Part shown: positions 1 to 8,883 of the stretch, in pieces
Numbering within the stretch: position 1 is the stretch's first letter
How the letters are laid out: every line of letters starts with the position of its first letter
Notes under the pieces: generated by a model
Databases searched by the model: none
What the model was told of the DNA's origin: nothing
Seen by the model: the letters and a program-made list of their open reading frames with translations, nothing else
Assembly: GCA_019639195.1 (NCBI GenBank)
Contig: JAHBSI010000002.1
Location: 434,001-498,000 of the forward strand
Source of the DNA: Acidobacteriota bacterium
GTDB lineage: Bacteria > Acidobacteriota > Blastocatellia > Pyrinomonadales > Pyrinomonadaceae
Direction: 5' to 3'
DNA: 64,000 bases
Made by a program: the position numbers and the translations under genes

Positions 1-1
1 T

Positions 2-742
2 TTTCTGTACCGGCTCTCCCGTACAGAGCACAGTCGGACCTTCGTGCTTAAGGGCGCTCAGATGATGAAGATCTGGGACGTGCCGGCCGGCCGTCCGACT
101 ATGGATATCGATCTCCTCGGTCGAACCGGCAATGACATCGACAATCTTCAAAAGATAATTCGCGAATGCTGTTCCGTTGACGTGGATGACGGGGTGATTT
201 TCGATCCCGAAACAGTTTCGGCTGAGATCATTCAAAAAGCGGGTGAATATCAAGGTGTCCGGGTGATGGCGAATGGACTGCTCGGAAAGATAAGACTGCG
301 CCTTCAGATCGACGTAGGATTCGGGGATGCGATAGTTCCTGGCCCGATAGAAATCGAATTCCCGCAGCTGCTTGATCTCGGCCGGCCGGTGCTTCTCGGA
401 TATACACCCGAGAGTGCGATCGCGGAGAAATTTCACGCGATGGTCGTCCTCGATATGGTGAATACCAGGATGAAGGACTTTTACGATATATGGTTGCTCC
501 TGACCACCCTCGATCTCGACAAAGCTGTTCTGAGCGAAGCGATAAGGCGCACATTCGAACAACGCTATACTGAATTGCCAGGTGAAACGCCCGTGACTCT
601 GACGGATGCGTTCACTGATGATTCGACCAAGAAGCTCCAGTGGCGCTCCTTTCTCAGAAAGAACCGGCTCGATGCCGAGCTTGAATTAGCAACGGTCGCT
701 AATATCATACGCGAGAACCTTATGCCGCTGATCGGAAAGTAA
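2..742 (+). CDS. AbiEii/AbiGii-family nucleotidyltransferase toxin (5' truncated by window edge)
   Basis: The reading frame is open to the first base of the window and the upstream residues (FLYRLSR, then FVLKGA) match the conserved start of AbiEii proteins. The real start therefore lies outside, and the internal GTG at 44 is not it. The visible part has the family core: an LKGA segment, then RPTMDIDLLG with the D-x-D pair of the nucleotidyltransferase fold, and later a PESAIAEKFHAM helix and a KDFYDIW motif. AbiEii proteins are the toxin half of type IV toxin-antitoxin/abortive infection pairs, and the AbiEi antitoxin usually sits just upstream, here out of view. The next gene, 46 bases downstream on the same strand, is a nuclease, which suggests a small defence cluster. 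The family call is firm; activity and partner are inferred. Confidence 0.85.
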   Translation, partial: FLYRLSRTEHSRTFVLKGAQMMKIWDVPAGRPTMDIDLLGRTGNDIDNLQKIIRECCSVDVDDGVIFDPETVSAEIIQKAGEYQGVRVMANGLLGKIRLRLQIDVGFGDAIVPGPIEIEFPQLLDLGRPVLLGYTPESAIAEKFHAMVVLDMVNTRMKDFYDIWLLLTTLDLDKAVLSEAIRRTFEQRYTELPGETPVTLTDAFTDDSTKKLQWRSFLRKNRLDAELELATVANIIRENLMPLIGK

Positions 743-788
743 TTTAAAAGAAGTACGAAGCGAGAGCGAGACCTATTCGATACAAAAT

Positions 789-1718
789 ATGGAATTTCCC
801 CTGGACATACGCCACTGCATGAGGGACTGCATTCTCAGCATCTTTTGGGCGAAGAAGGACATTGAGGCCTTTTTTGTTGATCATGAATGTTCGAAAGAAG
901 ATCTCAAATGCATCAAGGGTTACAAAGATCCCGAGAAAGGACTAAATAGGGCAAAGATGGTGGACGCCGTCATTGGCAGCTTGCATAACCGTCCGGACCA
1001 CGGTATCAGGCAGTTTCGCTCGATGCTGCACTCGCTTGTCAATTGGAGTGAATTTAATCCTTACTATTTCGAGAAGATAAAGAAACTCGATCGAGCAACG
1101 GCCGACCGTTCCCTAGCCCACTTAAGGCAACTGGTCGAGATCAGGGATTCCAAGGTCAAGCAAGAGAGGGAGGCGCGGTTGAAGGCCGAGGAAGAAAAGC
1201 AGAAACCGAAGAACACTCTTGAAGAGCTGCGAAATAGATTCCTGCAACTGACGACCGAAAATTCCTCCACTGCGGCAAAGCAAAAACGAGGTTACGAACT
1301 GGAATCCATTCTGATCGAACTCGCCAGGCTTTCCAATCTCTCCGTTACCGAATCGTTTCGGAATAGTGGTGAACAAATAGACGGAGCCTTTAAGTTCGAA
1401 GGAGAAAACTACCTGCTCGAAGCCAAATGGCAGAACAGGGAGATGAATAACGAATCGCTTTTCCAGTTTGCTGGAAAAACCGAGGGAAAGATGTACGGGC
1501 GTGGTGTTTTCGTCTCGATCAACGGATTTAGTAAAGATGCGGTAGATCTCCTTATTCTTGGGAAAGCACTAAAGACAATTCTTGTCGATGGTGAGGATCT
1601 CATTCACGTTCTGGAAGGCAGTATAACTTTCTCTGAAATGGTAGATAAAAAGGTCTCCGCGGCCCAAAGCTCAGGCAAGATCTATGTGCATCCAGTCACC
1701 GGAAAGTCGAAGATCTAA
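789..1718 (+). CDS. Mrr-like restriction endonuclease-fold protein with helical N-terminal domain
   Basis: 309 residues in two parts. Residues 1-150 are helical and charged, with a FYF-rich block (NPYYFEKIKKLDRA) and a Lys/Glu coiled stretch at about 115-150. Residues about 165-300 look like a PD-(D/E)XK nuclease of the Mrr type: GYELESILIEL, then GEQIDGAF (catalytic Asp), and about 15 residues later LLEAKWQ (E-x-K), followed by FAGKTEGKMYGRGVFVSING. This is the usual layout of type IV restriction or abortive-infection nucleases. The N-terminal domain resembles helical modules placed before nuclease or ATPase effectors, but I cannot name it. It follows the AbiEii gene on the same strand and is probably co-transcribed. 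Nuclease fold: fairly sure. Role in phage or plasmid defence: inference. Confidence 0.7.
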   Translation: MEFPLDIRHCMRDCILSIFWAKKDIEAFFVDHECSKEDLKCIKGYKDPEKGLNRAKMVDAVIGSLHNRPDHGIRQFRSMLHSLVNWSEFNPYYFEKIKKLDRATADRSLAHLRQLVEIRDSKVKQEREARLKAEEEKQKPKNTLEELRNRFLQLTTENSSTAAKQKRGYELESILIELARLSNLSVTESFRNSGEQIDGAFKFEGENYLLEAKWQNREMNNESLFQFAGKTEGKMYGRGVFVSINGFSKDAVDLLILGKALKTILVDGEDLIHVLEGSITFSEMVDKKVSAAQSSGKIYVHPVTGKSKI

Positions 1719-1782
1719 CAGATTTGCCAAAAGACATTGCTCGAACTGCTCTTAGATGGTTTTGCTGTCAGCGCGCTTTCGA

Positions 1783-1827
1783 CGGTGGAATATGACATTT
1801 CTTGCCTATCAATGTTATACTCCACCG
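1783..1827. terminator. Imperfect 17-bp inverted repeat between convergent genes
   Basis: Bases 1783-1799 and 1811-1827 form an inverted repeat (arm CGGTGGAATATGACATT, 15 of 17 paired) with an 11-base loop. It lies in the 184-base gap between the converging nuclease gene and the type IV secretion operon. A bidirectional transcription stop is the simplest reading, but there is no clean T-run on either side, so a miniature repeat element is an alternative. Confidence 0.4.
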
Positions 1828-1902
1828 CCCTCATGGCATAAGAAATCGAGATACCCTCGAACAAATTTGCAGCACAGTCAATGAATTGCCGCATGGCAAC
1901 TT

Positions 1903-4143
1903 TTAGTATTTCGGTTTCATCTCTTCAAGCCTGCGATCCATATCCCGGAAGAATCCCGTCACGACCGTTGAGATCATCCTGAGACGTGCTGCCTCGGTCG
2001 CCGCTGACTGGTTTATTGAAGCAGCTTCGACACGCCCCTCGAAATTGAGCTGATTCGCCGACCGTTCGGTATCTGCCGATCGCCGAATTCCCGAGAGCTG
2101 AATATCCGCACCGTGACGACTGCTTTGCGCAGCGATCCCGCTCCCCTGGTTTATGGCCCCGATATTGGAGGATGCCTGCGACTCGAGCGCCTTATTCATA
2201 TCGGTCTGATAGGTGTTGGACGCCTCGACCTTTTGATCCGCGATATTTTGAGTATTTCTGTTCTGCGATGCCGCAGTGTCGAACGTTGTATCGTTCATGT
2301 GCTTATTGGCTTGCTGCAATACATGCTGATCGTTGACCCAGTCGTACAATTCGACGCCTTTGCGGATCGGAACGGTTGTGCCAGCGATGGACGTTCCTGC
2401 CGGGATCGCCTCGTATTTCATCATCCCAAAATTCTTTAACATATCCTGGGATCTAAGGCTCGTCTCTTTCGTCGCATCGAATATGCGGCCGGTCTGCGAG
2501 CCCTGCGCCTCCGCCTTCATCCCGGTGATCTCGCGACGTGTAGCCGCAGAGCTGCTCGCGATTCCGAAGTTCTTGTTGGCCTCCGCAAGCAACGTCTGCG
2601 TCACCTGGTTGGCGCGAATTTGGCCGAGGCTGGTGACGAGACCTGCTTCGACGCCAGCCGTGCCTGAGACAATTCTTGCCTCTACCGATTTGTTGGCGGA
2701 CTCAAGGGCCTTTCTCGCCGCCGTCTGCTCCGCATTGTATATGCCCTGGATCTGGGTACTCTCAGCCTGACGGTGAAGTGCCGCTCCGGCAACGAGCCCG
2801 TATGTTTCGAGAGCCGTTCCCAGCGACGAGAGCATCCATCCCATCGACACCTGCGATACGCCTTCGTAAACCTGTCCCCGAAGGACCCGATAGCTCAGCC
2901 ACGGAACAAGGATGAAACATAGGCTTGAAACGAAAAATAACGACGTAACGATCAAGGCACTCGATGCCGGATCGTAGTTTCCGTTGGTGATTATCTGTGC
3001 GGTTGTCGGATCGAGAGAATATACGGCTTCTCCGTTGTAGATCGATAGCGCCAGAAGCCCGATGCTGTAACAGACGAACAACGTCACGGCTTTAACCATC
3101 GGGAACGCCAATGCAAACGTCGCCGTCCCCCAACAGAAGGGATAGAACATTTGACCCGCAAATTTCTCATCGAAGCCGAACGCCGAAAGAACAGGTGCAG
3201 CAAGCTTCAATCCGATGAGGATGAACAACCCTGCGACGGCGAGGAATATCCCGCCGAACTTGATGATGTTCTGCCCGACGACCATGAAAGTGAACATACG
3301 AGGCATATCCCAGCCCAGAATGTTCATTTGACTCGTGACATCTTTCACCGAGGACTCTTTGTCGGTGATGATCCCGACAAGTCCGGGCCGTCCGTTCGGA
3401 AGCCTCTCGGCGAGAAGTTCGTTGGGGTCCTCGACAGCGAAGTTGTTCTTGACGTATTGCTTCATCTTTTCGTCGAATTCCGCGATCAATGAGCTGTTGT
3501 AGCCGCGGATCGGACGCGCGAAGAACTTCCCCGTAATGGTAAGTCCATCAATGATGAATGGGCTCGCTCCTATCACAACCATAAAGACGATCGTTCTTAT
3601 ACCCCATGCGACAAGCTGCTCCGGACCAAGACCTCGGTTGTCGTGGAATCTCCGGATGAATGCGACGATCAAGACAAAGCTCGCGATGATCCACGCCAGG
3701 AACATCAGGATCGGCATCAACGGCCTGATGATCGTGTCCAGCACCGACCGGAACAACCACTCCTGCCCCGTCCTCATCATGTTCGTGATCTGCTCGCTGA
3801 AATTCGGCGCCGCGGGCTTTGGCGGGATCACCTGAACGGGCGGAGGCGTAGCGGTCGGATTAGCCGGGTATTGATTCTCGAACTGCTGAAGAACCGGCGC
3901 CGGACTGCCATCCAAAGGCGGCATGAACGGCGAATCGGAGTTTATACCAAGGATCAAGTCATTCGCCGTCACCGGCTGACCGTTGATAGTTCCGATCGGT
4001 GTCTGTCCTTCAACTCTTGGCGGGCGAGGACGAGGCGGTCGTTGACCGGCCGCCGTCGTCGTAAAGAGGCAGGCCAGGAGGAGGGGCGTCAGGCAGAGTG
4101 CGAGCACGGCTATGGCACCATGCAATATTCGGTTGGCTTTCAT
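1903..4143 (-). CDS. trbL: TrbL/VirB6-family type IV secretion inner-membrane protein
   Basis: 746 residues. An N-terminal signal sequence (residues about 1-33, ending near AAGQRPP) leads into a Pro-rich linker. The hydrophobic body starts near residue 130 with segments such as PILMFLAWIIASFVLIVAF, and about five to six further helices run to residue 430. The last 300 residues are hydrophilic, Gln/Ala/Ser-rich and probably coiled. This is the layout of TrbL/VirB6, the polytopic component of the conjugative channel that contacts DNA during passage through the inner membrane; the long tail is typical of extended VirB6 proteins. It is the last gene of the leftward operon, 93 bases after trbJ. 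The start at 4143 has an AGAGGAA ribosome-binding site. Family call from topology and context, not from motifs. Confidence 0.75.
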   Translation of the reverse strand: MKANRILHGAIAVLALCLTPLLLACLFTTTAAGQRPPRPRPPRVEGQTPIGTINGQPVTANDLILGINSDSPFMPPLDGSPAPVLQQFENQYPANPTATPPPVQVIPPKPAAPNFSEQITNMMRTGQEWLFRSVLDTIIRPLMPILMFLAWIIASFVLIVAFIRRFHDNRGLGPEQLVAWGIRTIVFMVVIGASPFIIDGLTITGKFFARPIRGYNSSLIAEFDEKMKQYVKNNFAVEDPNELLAERLPNGRPGLVGIITDKESSVKDVTSQMNILGWDMPRMFTFMVVGQNIIKFGGIFLAVAGLFILIGLKLAAPVLSAFGFDEKFAGQMFYPFCWGTATFALAFPMVKAVTLFVCYSIGLLALSIYNGEAVYSLDPTTAQIITNGNYDPASSALIVTSLFFVSSLCFILVPWLSYRVLRGQVYEGVSQVSMGWMLSSLGTALETYGLVAGAALHRQAESTQIQGIYNAEQTAARKALESANKSVEARIVSGTAGVEAGLVTSLGQIRANQVTQTLLAEANKNFGIASSSAATRREITGMKAEAQGSQTGRIFDATKETSLRSQDMLKNFGMMKYEAIPAGTSIAGTTVPIRKGVELYDWVNDQHVLQQANKHMNDTTFDTAASQNRNTQNIADQKVEASNTYQTDMNKALESQASSNIGAINQGSGIAAQSSRHGADIQLSGIRRSADTERSANQLNFEGRVEAASINQSAATEAARLRMISTVVTGFFRDMDRRLEEMKPKY

Positions 4144-4236
4144 TGCTTCAATTCCTCTCGGATCGAGGCTTCCGGGATCCGATTCGTAGATATATTCAGG
4201 AGATCAACTGTCTGCTAGGACCTGCGACAAGTCGAT

Positions 4237-5169
4237 TTAAGGAAGGGGACTTTGATAGACGTCGTCGTTCCAGATCTCGTATGTTTCGAGCTCGCGCAGA
4301 AAGTCGTCAGAGGCTCGGGTGATGCCGGTCATCATTTCCGACGTGCGTCGGATCTCCTTGCCGAACTCGGTCATCTGTTCCATTTTCAAGCCGTAGCCGA
4401 CAAACTTTGCCTGGATCTTCGCTTCGATGTCACGAAGCTGGCCTTCTACGGTCGTTATGCGAAGGTTCACGGCAAGCATCTGGTCGATGAGTGACTGAAC
4501 GCCGTCCTGGTTAGCGTCGGGGTTTGTTCCGATCGCCCTTGTCGCGTCCGCGATTCTTTCTCTCTCCTCGTAGAGCTTTGCGAGATCGAGAAGTATGTTC
4601 TCGCGATCGAAAAGCATCCGTTCGAGCTCTGAGTCTAGTTTCGCGAGGCGTTCGAGGTTCGCCATCTCAGCGTCGGCACTTCGCCCGATCGAGAACCGCA
4701 GAAAATCGTCCAAGTCACGCTTGTTGGCATCCATATCAAAAATGCCACTCTTAAGCCTTCGGGCGATGTTGACTACCGAGTGTATCTGACTGGTGATCGT
4801 CGCCTCGATCCTTTTCTTTAGTTCGAAAGTGCCTCGAATAAGCCGCCCAAGCGTTGCATAGGTGGTGATCAGCTGCTTGTGGCGCATGACCTGCTCATCA
4901 ACCTTGTCGAGGATGCCGCGGAGATTTGTGACGCTTTCGACCATCTTTTCGTACTGCTTCACCGCATTCTCGTATATCGAGATGTAGTGGTTGATGGTTT
5001 CGACCCAACGGGCGGCTTCTTCGATTCTTTTTTCGACCTGCAGGACATACTGGGAAGGATCGAACACTGTCCATTGAGCTTGAACGGACCGGACATCGAG
5101 GCCGATGAGTAGTGACGAAAGCACGACTCCAAGTAGTATTTGTCTAATGGTTTTGTTTGCTCCGATCAT
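4237..5169 (-). CDS. trbJ: TrbJ/VirB5-family conjugal transfer protein
   Basis: 310 residues with a signal peptide (cleavage near VQAQW, residue about 31). The mature protein begins WTVFDPSQYVLQV, closely matching the start of TrbJ proteins of P-type conjugation systems, and is otherwise helical with heptad-like stretches at about 40-110 and 150-290. VirB5/TrbJ proteins are periplasmic or pilus-tip adaptors. The ATG overlaps the stop of the upstream VirB4 gene by four bases (ATGA), and a strong GGAGGTGA ribosome-binding site sits eight bases before it, so the start is secure and translational coupling is likely. The call is well supported by the N-terminal motif and position. Confidence 0.85.
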   Translation of the reverse strand: MIGANKTIRQILLGVVLSSLLIGLDVRSVQAQWTVFDPSQYVLQVEKRIEEAARWVETINHYISIYENAVKQYEKMVESVTNLRGILDKVDEQVMRHKQLITTYATLGRLIRGTFELKKRIEATITSQIHSVVNIARRLKSGIFDMDANKRDLDDFLRFSIGRSADAEMANLERLAKLDSELERMLFDRENILLDLAKLYEERERIADATRAIGTNPDANQDGVQSLIDQMLAVNLRITTVEGQLRDIEAKIQAKFVGYGLKMEQMTEFGKEIRRTSEMMTGITRASDDFLRELETYEIWNDDVYQSPLP

Positions 5170-8036
5170 GCTGTCACCTCCAGTCCGCTAAGTTCCTTCA
5201 GATCTCTTTCCGAAATTTCCGTCAGGCCCGCTGCCGTAAGTCCGCTCGGGTATTTCGCCGCCAGCCACGAGACGACGATCTCCGGTGGAAGATCCGGTCT
5301 TAAACTCTCGACCAGCCGTCGTGCGTTCGCTTCGTTGGTGTCGTTGGTGTTCGCCCAGAGCATCGCTGGCGAGAGATGGATCTCCGCCATTTGGACTATC
5401 TTGTCCACGCCGCTTCCGATCACGAATACCCATTGCGTATAGCGTCCGTATTGATTCCTGATTCCTCTAATGGCAGCGATGGTCTCGGGTGCCAGTTCGC
5501 AATCGTCGGCAAGCCGTTCGAAGCCTCCGATCTGTTTGCCGATCATCTTGACGCCGGAATTCTTGACGAGATCGATGCCGGTGATGTTCGGCTGCTCGGC
5601 AGTTCCTGTGAAATGCTCATAGGCTTGCGAGAAAAGCACAGTGACAAGCCCTTCCTTGCGGCCTGTGACAGTAGCTTCGGCAATTAGCTCCTGAATTGCG
5701 GGGAAATGCCGGTTGATCTCGCGCATTTCGTCGCAAAGAAACAGGATCGGCGTCTTCTGATTCTGGGCGTTCTCTTCGCCGATCTCCTGCATGATCTGGG
5801 CTGAGATGCGGAAGCCGACGCTCTCGCGGATCTTCTCGTCGAGGCTGCTGATTCCCGATAGCTCGAACACATCGAACATTGACGGCTGGTCATATTCGGG
5901 GTGTGTAGGAGCATTGAGCCACGGGTCCTTTCGATGGATGTTGAGTTTTAGGTAAAGCTCATTCGCTTGCCGCTCTTCTCCGGCGTTCCAGTGATAGCTC
6001 TTAAGAATGTCGAGAAAGTGCCCGAGCGTCGGCTGGAACTTCGGGCGGCCGTAACCGTTTCGGGCAAGAGACATTTTGTAGACCTCGTCGTTCACGGTCG
6101 ATGCGATGGCACTTGTGATCGCATCAGTCTTCGGCGTCTTGCTCAGGATCAGAATATCGGTGAGGACCATCGCGAGCTGTCGCTTCGAAGGAGCTTGACC
6201 CCGCTCGATCCCAGGATAGTTCCAGATATTGATCGGCTTAGGATCCTTCTCGGTGAATTCGATGTGCCGTCCGCCGAATAGACGGCAAATGGGTTTGAAG
6301 GAATGCCGGTAGTCCATCACGCGCACTTTCACATTCCCGCGATGCGCCCGTATGTCGGTGATCAGCATCGACGCGAGAAATGACTTTCCTTCGCCGGATG
6401 CTGCAGTCACGATCACGGTCGGCGACTTGATAAGGGCACGATCGTAGAGATCGAGACCGAACATCTGTCCGTTCGGGGTAGTGAAGATACTGTGCGGACG
6501 TTTGCTTCCTCTCCAGCTTGTTTCGGTCGGAACGAACGCAATGATCGAATCGGCTGTTTCCGTAAGCTCCTGTCCCGTTCGCTTCGCTGAGAGCTCGCCG
6601 GCAAGCACTCTCGGATAAAGGGCACGCTGACGAACTGCATCTTCTCGAACCGCATCGGCCCCGATCTTCTTTCGGATCGCGGAGACGACAGCGTCGCAGC
6701 GGTCGTCCAGCGCTTCCAGTTGGCGACGCGATTCCTTTGCCCCCTTCGATCTCTCGGCAAAGACGATCACGTTCATCCGAAGGCGGCAGATCTCCTCGTT
6801 GTCCGCTTCCACCTGTTCGAGCAGGTTTTCGAGATCGGATTTGATGACTACGGCGTCTTTCTTAAGATTGCGGAATCCGAGCCATGTGTTGCGGCTGCCT
6901 TCGATCCGGTCTATGCGTTTCTGAAGGTCTTTCTTCGCGGCCTGCTTTTCGTTGGTCATCAAATCGACAACGATCTCGTGGGGAAAACAGAGGCTGCGAG
7001 TCGCCGTTAGGTAACGCATTACATCTGCGGTGACAAAGCCGTTGGGGAGGCTCTTGAGGCTAACGAGGCTTGCAGGAGTACCGTTGTGCCGGACAAACGA
7101 TTCGCCAGAACTCTCAAGACGAGTGCTCGCGAGATATCTACGGATATCCAAACGCCGTTCTTTACGCAGGATCGGGACATCTGCGTGATCGCGTCGATGG
7201 CTCGCAAATAATTGAGCAAACAGCTCGTCCGCGTCCATCTCCTGAAGGTTGAGGGATTTCGGAAAGTTTGCTTCGAACGCTTGGAACACTCGCGATGCTT
7301 TCGCCCGACATTCCTTTTCGTTTTTGAGCTCGCGTTTTACCATGGTCTCGCCTACCGCGTTCCTTCCCTTATGAACCGGCTGTCGCAGGAATGAGAGAGT
7401 TCCGTCCTCGCGAAGCGTTCGGATGACCGACGGAAACGCCGATCCGATGAAACTGTTGTCGCCGCTGTCGCGTACGGGAACGCGTATCCAGGCCGTTGCC
7501 GTCTGTCGCATGACCTGTCCTGAACGAATTGCCCCCTCAAGAAGCGAAACGTTCGACGCATGCAGGACCGAAGCGATGCCGTCGCTGTTTTCTTCGTCCC
7601 GCGAGCGAAGGTGGTCCCTGAGCACTCGTCCGTCATCCACAGCGTTACAAAAGCGAAACTGGATGATCGTGTCCGGTGGCTTATCGAACTTAAGGATGGT
7701 TTTCAGGTCCTCGATCCGCTGCTCTGTCAGCCTTCCGTCGTCATACAAAGTGTTGGCGGGCTCAAAATTGTATGCCTTCCCGAAACTCCCGTCTCGATAA
7801 CGGATAATGTTGCCTTCCAGGCCAAGAATCTGGGTTGGCAATAACCGACCGCTTTCGTCTGGAATATCTCCGGGCAGTTGAGTTTGAGTTAGCAAGGGTA
7901 GGTGCCCGGTCGTTTCCCGGTGAAGCCTGAATGCCGGTAGCAGTCGTCTTCCGATGACGAAGCCGATACCCGCGAAGGCGAAGCTGCCGAAGATCGTGAC
8001 CGCAATATATGCGAATGAAAGGTTTGCTGTATCCAT
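5166..8036 (-). CDS. trbE: VirB4/TrbE conjugative transfer ATPase
   Basis: 956 residues, a usual size for VirB4/TrbE plus its N-terminal membrane segment (residues about 5-27). The P-loop SGEGKSF lies near residue 545 and the Walker B strand ILFLCDEMREI near 764. A C-terminal ATPase block with GRKEGL and FSQAYEHF follows, then Q-containing sensor regions typical of VirB4. The enzyme powers pilus assembly and substrate transfer at the cytoplasmic base of the channel. The ATG follows the stop of the VirB3 gene directly (TAAATG) and the 3' end overlaps trbJ by four bases, so the operon is tightly packed. Having VirB3 and VirB4 adjacent and separate, not fused, is the TrbD-TrbE arrangement. Very secure. 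Confidence 0.95.
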   Translation of the reverse strand: MDTANLSFAYIAVTIFGSFAFAGIGFVIGRRLLPAFRLHRETTGHLPLLTQTQLPGDIPDESGRLLPTQILGLEGNIIRYRDGSFGKAYNFEPANTLYDDGRLTEQRIEDLKTILKFDKPPDTIIQFRFCNAVDDGRVLRDHLRSRDEENSDGIASVLHASNVSLLEGAIRSGQVMRQTATAWIRVPVRDSGDNSFIGSAFPSVIRTLREDGTLSFLRQPVHKGRNAVGETMVKRELKNEKECRAKASRVFQAFEANFPKSLNLQEMDADELFAQLFASHRRDHADVPILRKERRLDIRRYLASTRLESSGESFVRHNGTPASLVSLKSLPNGFVTADVMRYLTATRSLCFPHEIVVDLMTNEKQAAKKDLQKRIDRIEGSRNTWLGFRNLKKDAVVIKSDLENLLEQVEADNEEICRLRMNVIVFAERSKGAKESRRQLEALDDRCDAVVSAIRKKIGADAVREDAVRQRALYPRVLAGELSAKRTGQELTETADSIIAFVPTETSWRGSKRPHSIFTTPNGQMFGLDLYDRALIKSPTVIVTAASGEGKSFLASMLITDIRAHRGNVKVRVMDYRHSFKPICRLFGGRHIEFTEKDPKPINIWNYPGIERGQAPSKRQLAMVLTDILILSKTPKTDAITSAIASTVNDEVYKMSLARNGYGRPKFQPTLGHFLDILKSYHWNAGEERQANELYLKLNIHRKDPWLNAPTHPEYDQPSMFDVFELSGISSLDEKIRESVGFRISAQIMQEIGEENAQNQKTPILFLCDEMREINRHFPAIQELIAEATVTGRKEGLVTVLFSQAYEHFTGTAEQPNITGIDLVKNSGVKMIGKQIGGFERLADDCELAPETIAAIRGIRNQYGRYTQWVFVIGSGVDKIVQMAEIHLSPAMLWANTNDTNEANARRLVESLRPDLPPEIVVSWLAAKYPSGLTAAGLTEISERDLKELSGLEVTA

Positions 8037-8393
8037 TTATTTTTCCTTTACCGCGATCTGTTCTTTGTAATCGCGGATCCAGTCCGATGTCTTCAGTTCC
8101 GAATTCAGCGGAGCTCTGAAAAAAGCGTTTCCGTCGACAATCGAATCGAACTTTTGAGAGAGCCAATACTGGGGCTTTGCTTTGCGCAGGTAGTTGAACG
8201 TTCCGAGCAGTACAAGGAACGTAAATAAACCAAGCGGAAAACCAAGCGGCACATATCCGAACCAAAGGCCGAAGATGAACGGCGTCAGGTAGGCGATAGC
8301 AATCGGCACGAGTATATACTTCCAGTCCGTGGAGTAGACCCCGAACCGCTTTAGTCCGCGAAACACATTCGGCCGTGTAGCTCGTCGTCTCAT
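8037..8393 (-). CDS. trbD: TrbD/VirB3-like inner-membrane protein
   Basis: 118 residues from ATG 8393, chosen because AGGAGGG lies six bases upstream; the frame extends further 5' to 8516, but that part runs through the pilin gene and reads as noise. After a basic N-terminus (MRRRATRPNVF) two close hydrophobic segments span about residues 25-75, followed by a hydrophilic tail with PQYWLSQKFD. VirB3/TrbD proteins are short bitopic partners of VirB4 and always sit between VirB2 and VirB4, as here. Topology and position carry the call; there is no unique motif. Confidence 0.75.
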   Translation of the reverse strand: MRRRATRPNVFRGLKRFGVYSTDWKYILVPIAIAYLTPFIFGLWFGYVPLGFPLGLFTFLVLLGTFNYLRKAKPQYWLSQKFDSIVDGNAFFRAPLNSELKTSDWIRDYKEQIAVKEK

Positions 8394-8404
8394 TTGTTTC
8401 CCTC

Positions 8405-8746
8405 CTAGAAGTTGGTGTCGATGCCGACTGCTCGTCCCTGTGCAAGCTGCCAGAAGACGGCGACGATGGTTCCGAACGCAAACGAAAGCAAGGAGCCAAA
8501 TGCCTGGTTGCCCCATTCCTTACCGGTCATCTTGTTGTAGATCGCCCAGGCTACGCCGACCGCCCCGAGACAGAAGAGGATGATCGCCATCAGCTTTAGA
8601 GCTTCGCGGATGATGTTGGAGAGATTGCTTGCGTCGCCGGTAAAGATCGGGCCTTGAGCAAACAGGATGTTTGTGAAAAGCAGAACCGCTGCGAGTGGAG
8701 CGAGCGATGTCGTTAAGGTTCGTATTGTCTTCAAAAGTTTTTTCAT
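8405..8746 (-). CDS. trbC: TrbC/VirB2-like major pilin subunit
   Basis: 113 residues from ATG 8746 (GAGGA upstream), preferred over the longer frame to 8878 because it begins a clear signal peptide: MKKLLKTIRTL, hydrophobic core, cleavage near FAQGP. The mature part has two hydrophobic helices (about residues 48-72 and 80-105) separated by the short hydrophilic loop NKMTGKEWG, the hallmark of VirB2/TrbC pilins. It is the first gene of the leftward operon, just downstream of the palindromic control region, and 11 bases separate it from the VirB3 gene. The family is variable, so the call rests on topology, size and order. Confidence 0.75.
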   Translation of the reverse strand: MKKLLKTIRTLTTSLAPLAAVLLFTNILFAQGPIFTGDASNLSNIIREALKLMAIILFCLGAVGVAWAIYNKMTGKEWGNQAFGSLLSFAFGTIVAVFWQLAQGRAVGIDTNF

Positions 8747-8794
8747 TCTGTCCTCGCTAAAAAAAGTAGTGACGTTTCTCTCAACTTCGCTAGA

Positions 8795-8829
8795 AAAACC
8801 GTCAACGGTTTTGCTCGCTTTGCAAAGCG
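8795..8829. promoter_or_regulatory. Two palindromes in the divergent T4SS promoter region
   Basis: Bases 8795-8812 read AAAACCGT-CA-ACGGTTTT, a perfect 8-bp inverted repeat with a two-base centre. Three bases later 8816-8829 is the perfect 14-bp palindrome CGCTTTGCAAAGCG. Both lie between the start of the pilin gene (leftward) and the transglycosylase gene (rightward), the only common 5' region of the two T4SS operons. Binding by a dimeric repressor that controls both operons is the natural reading. No repressor gene is adjacent; the ArsR protein and the RHH-like protein at 26113 are the only small regulators in view. Confidence 0.6.
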
Positions 8830-8883
8830 TGTGCCGCGTTACGAGGGAGGCGGCTGGCACGTTCATTGCGAACAGCACCGCTT

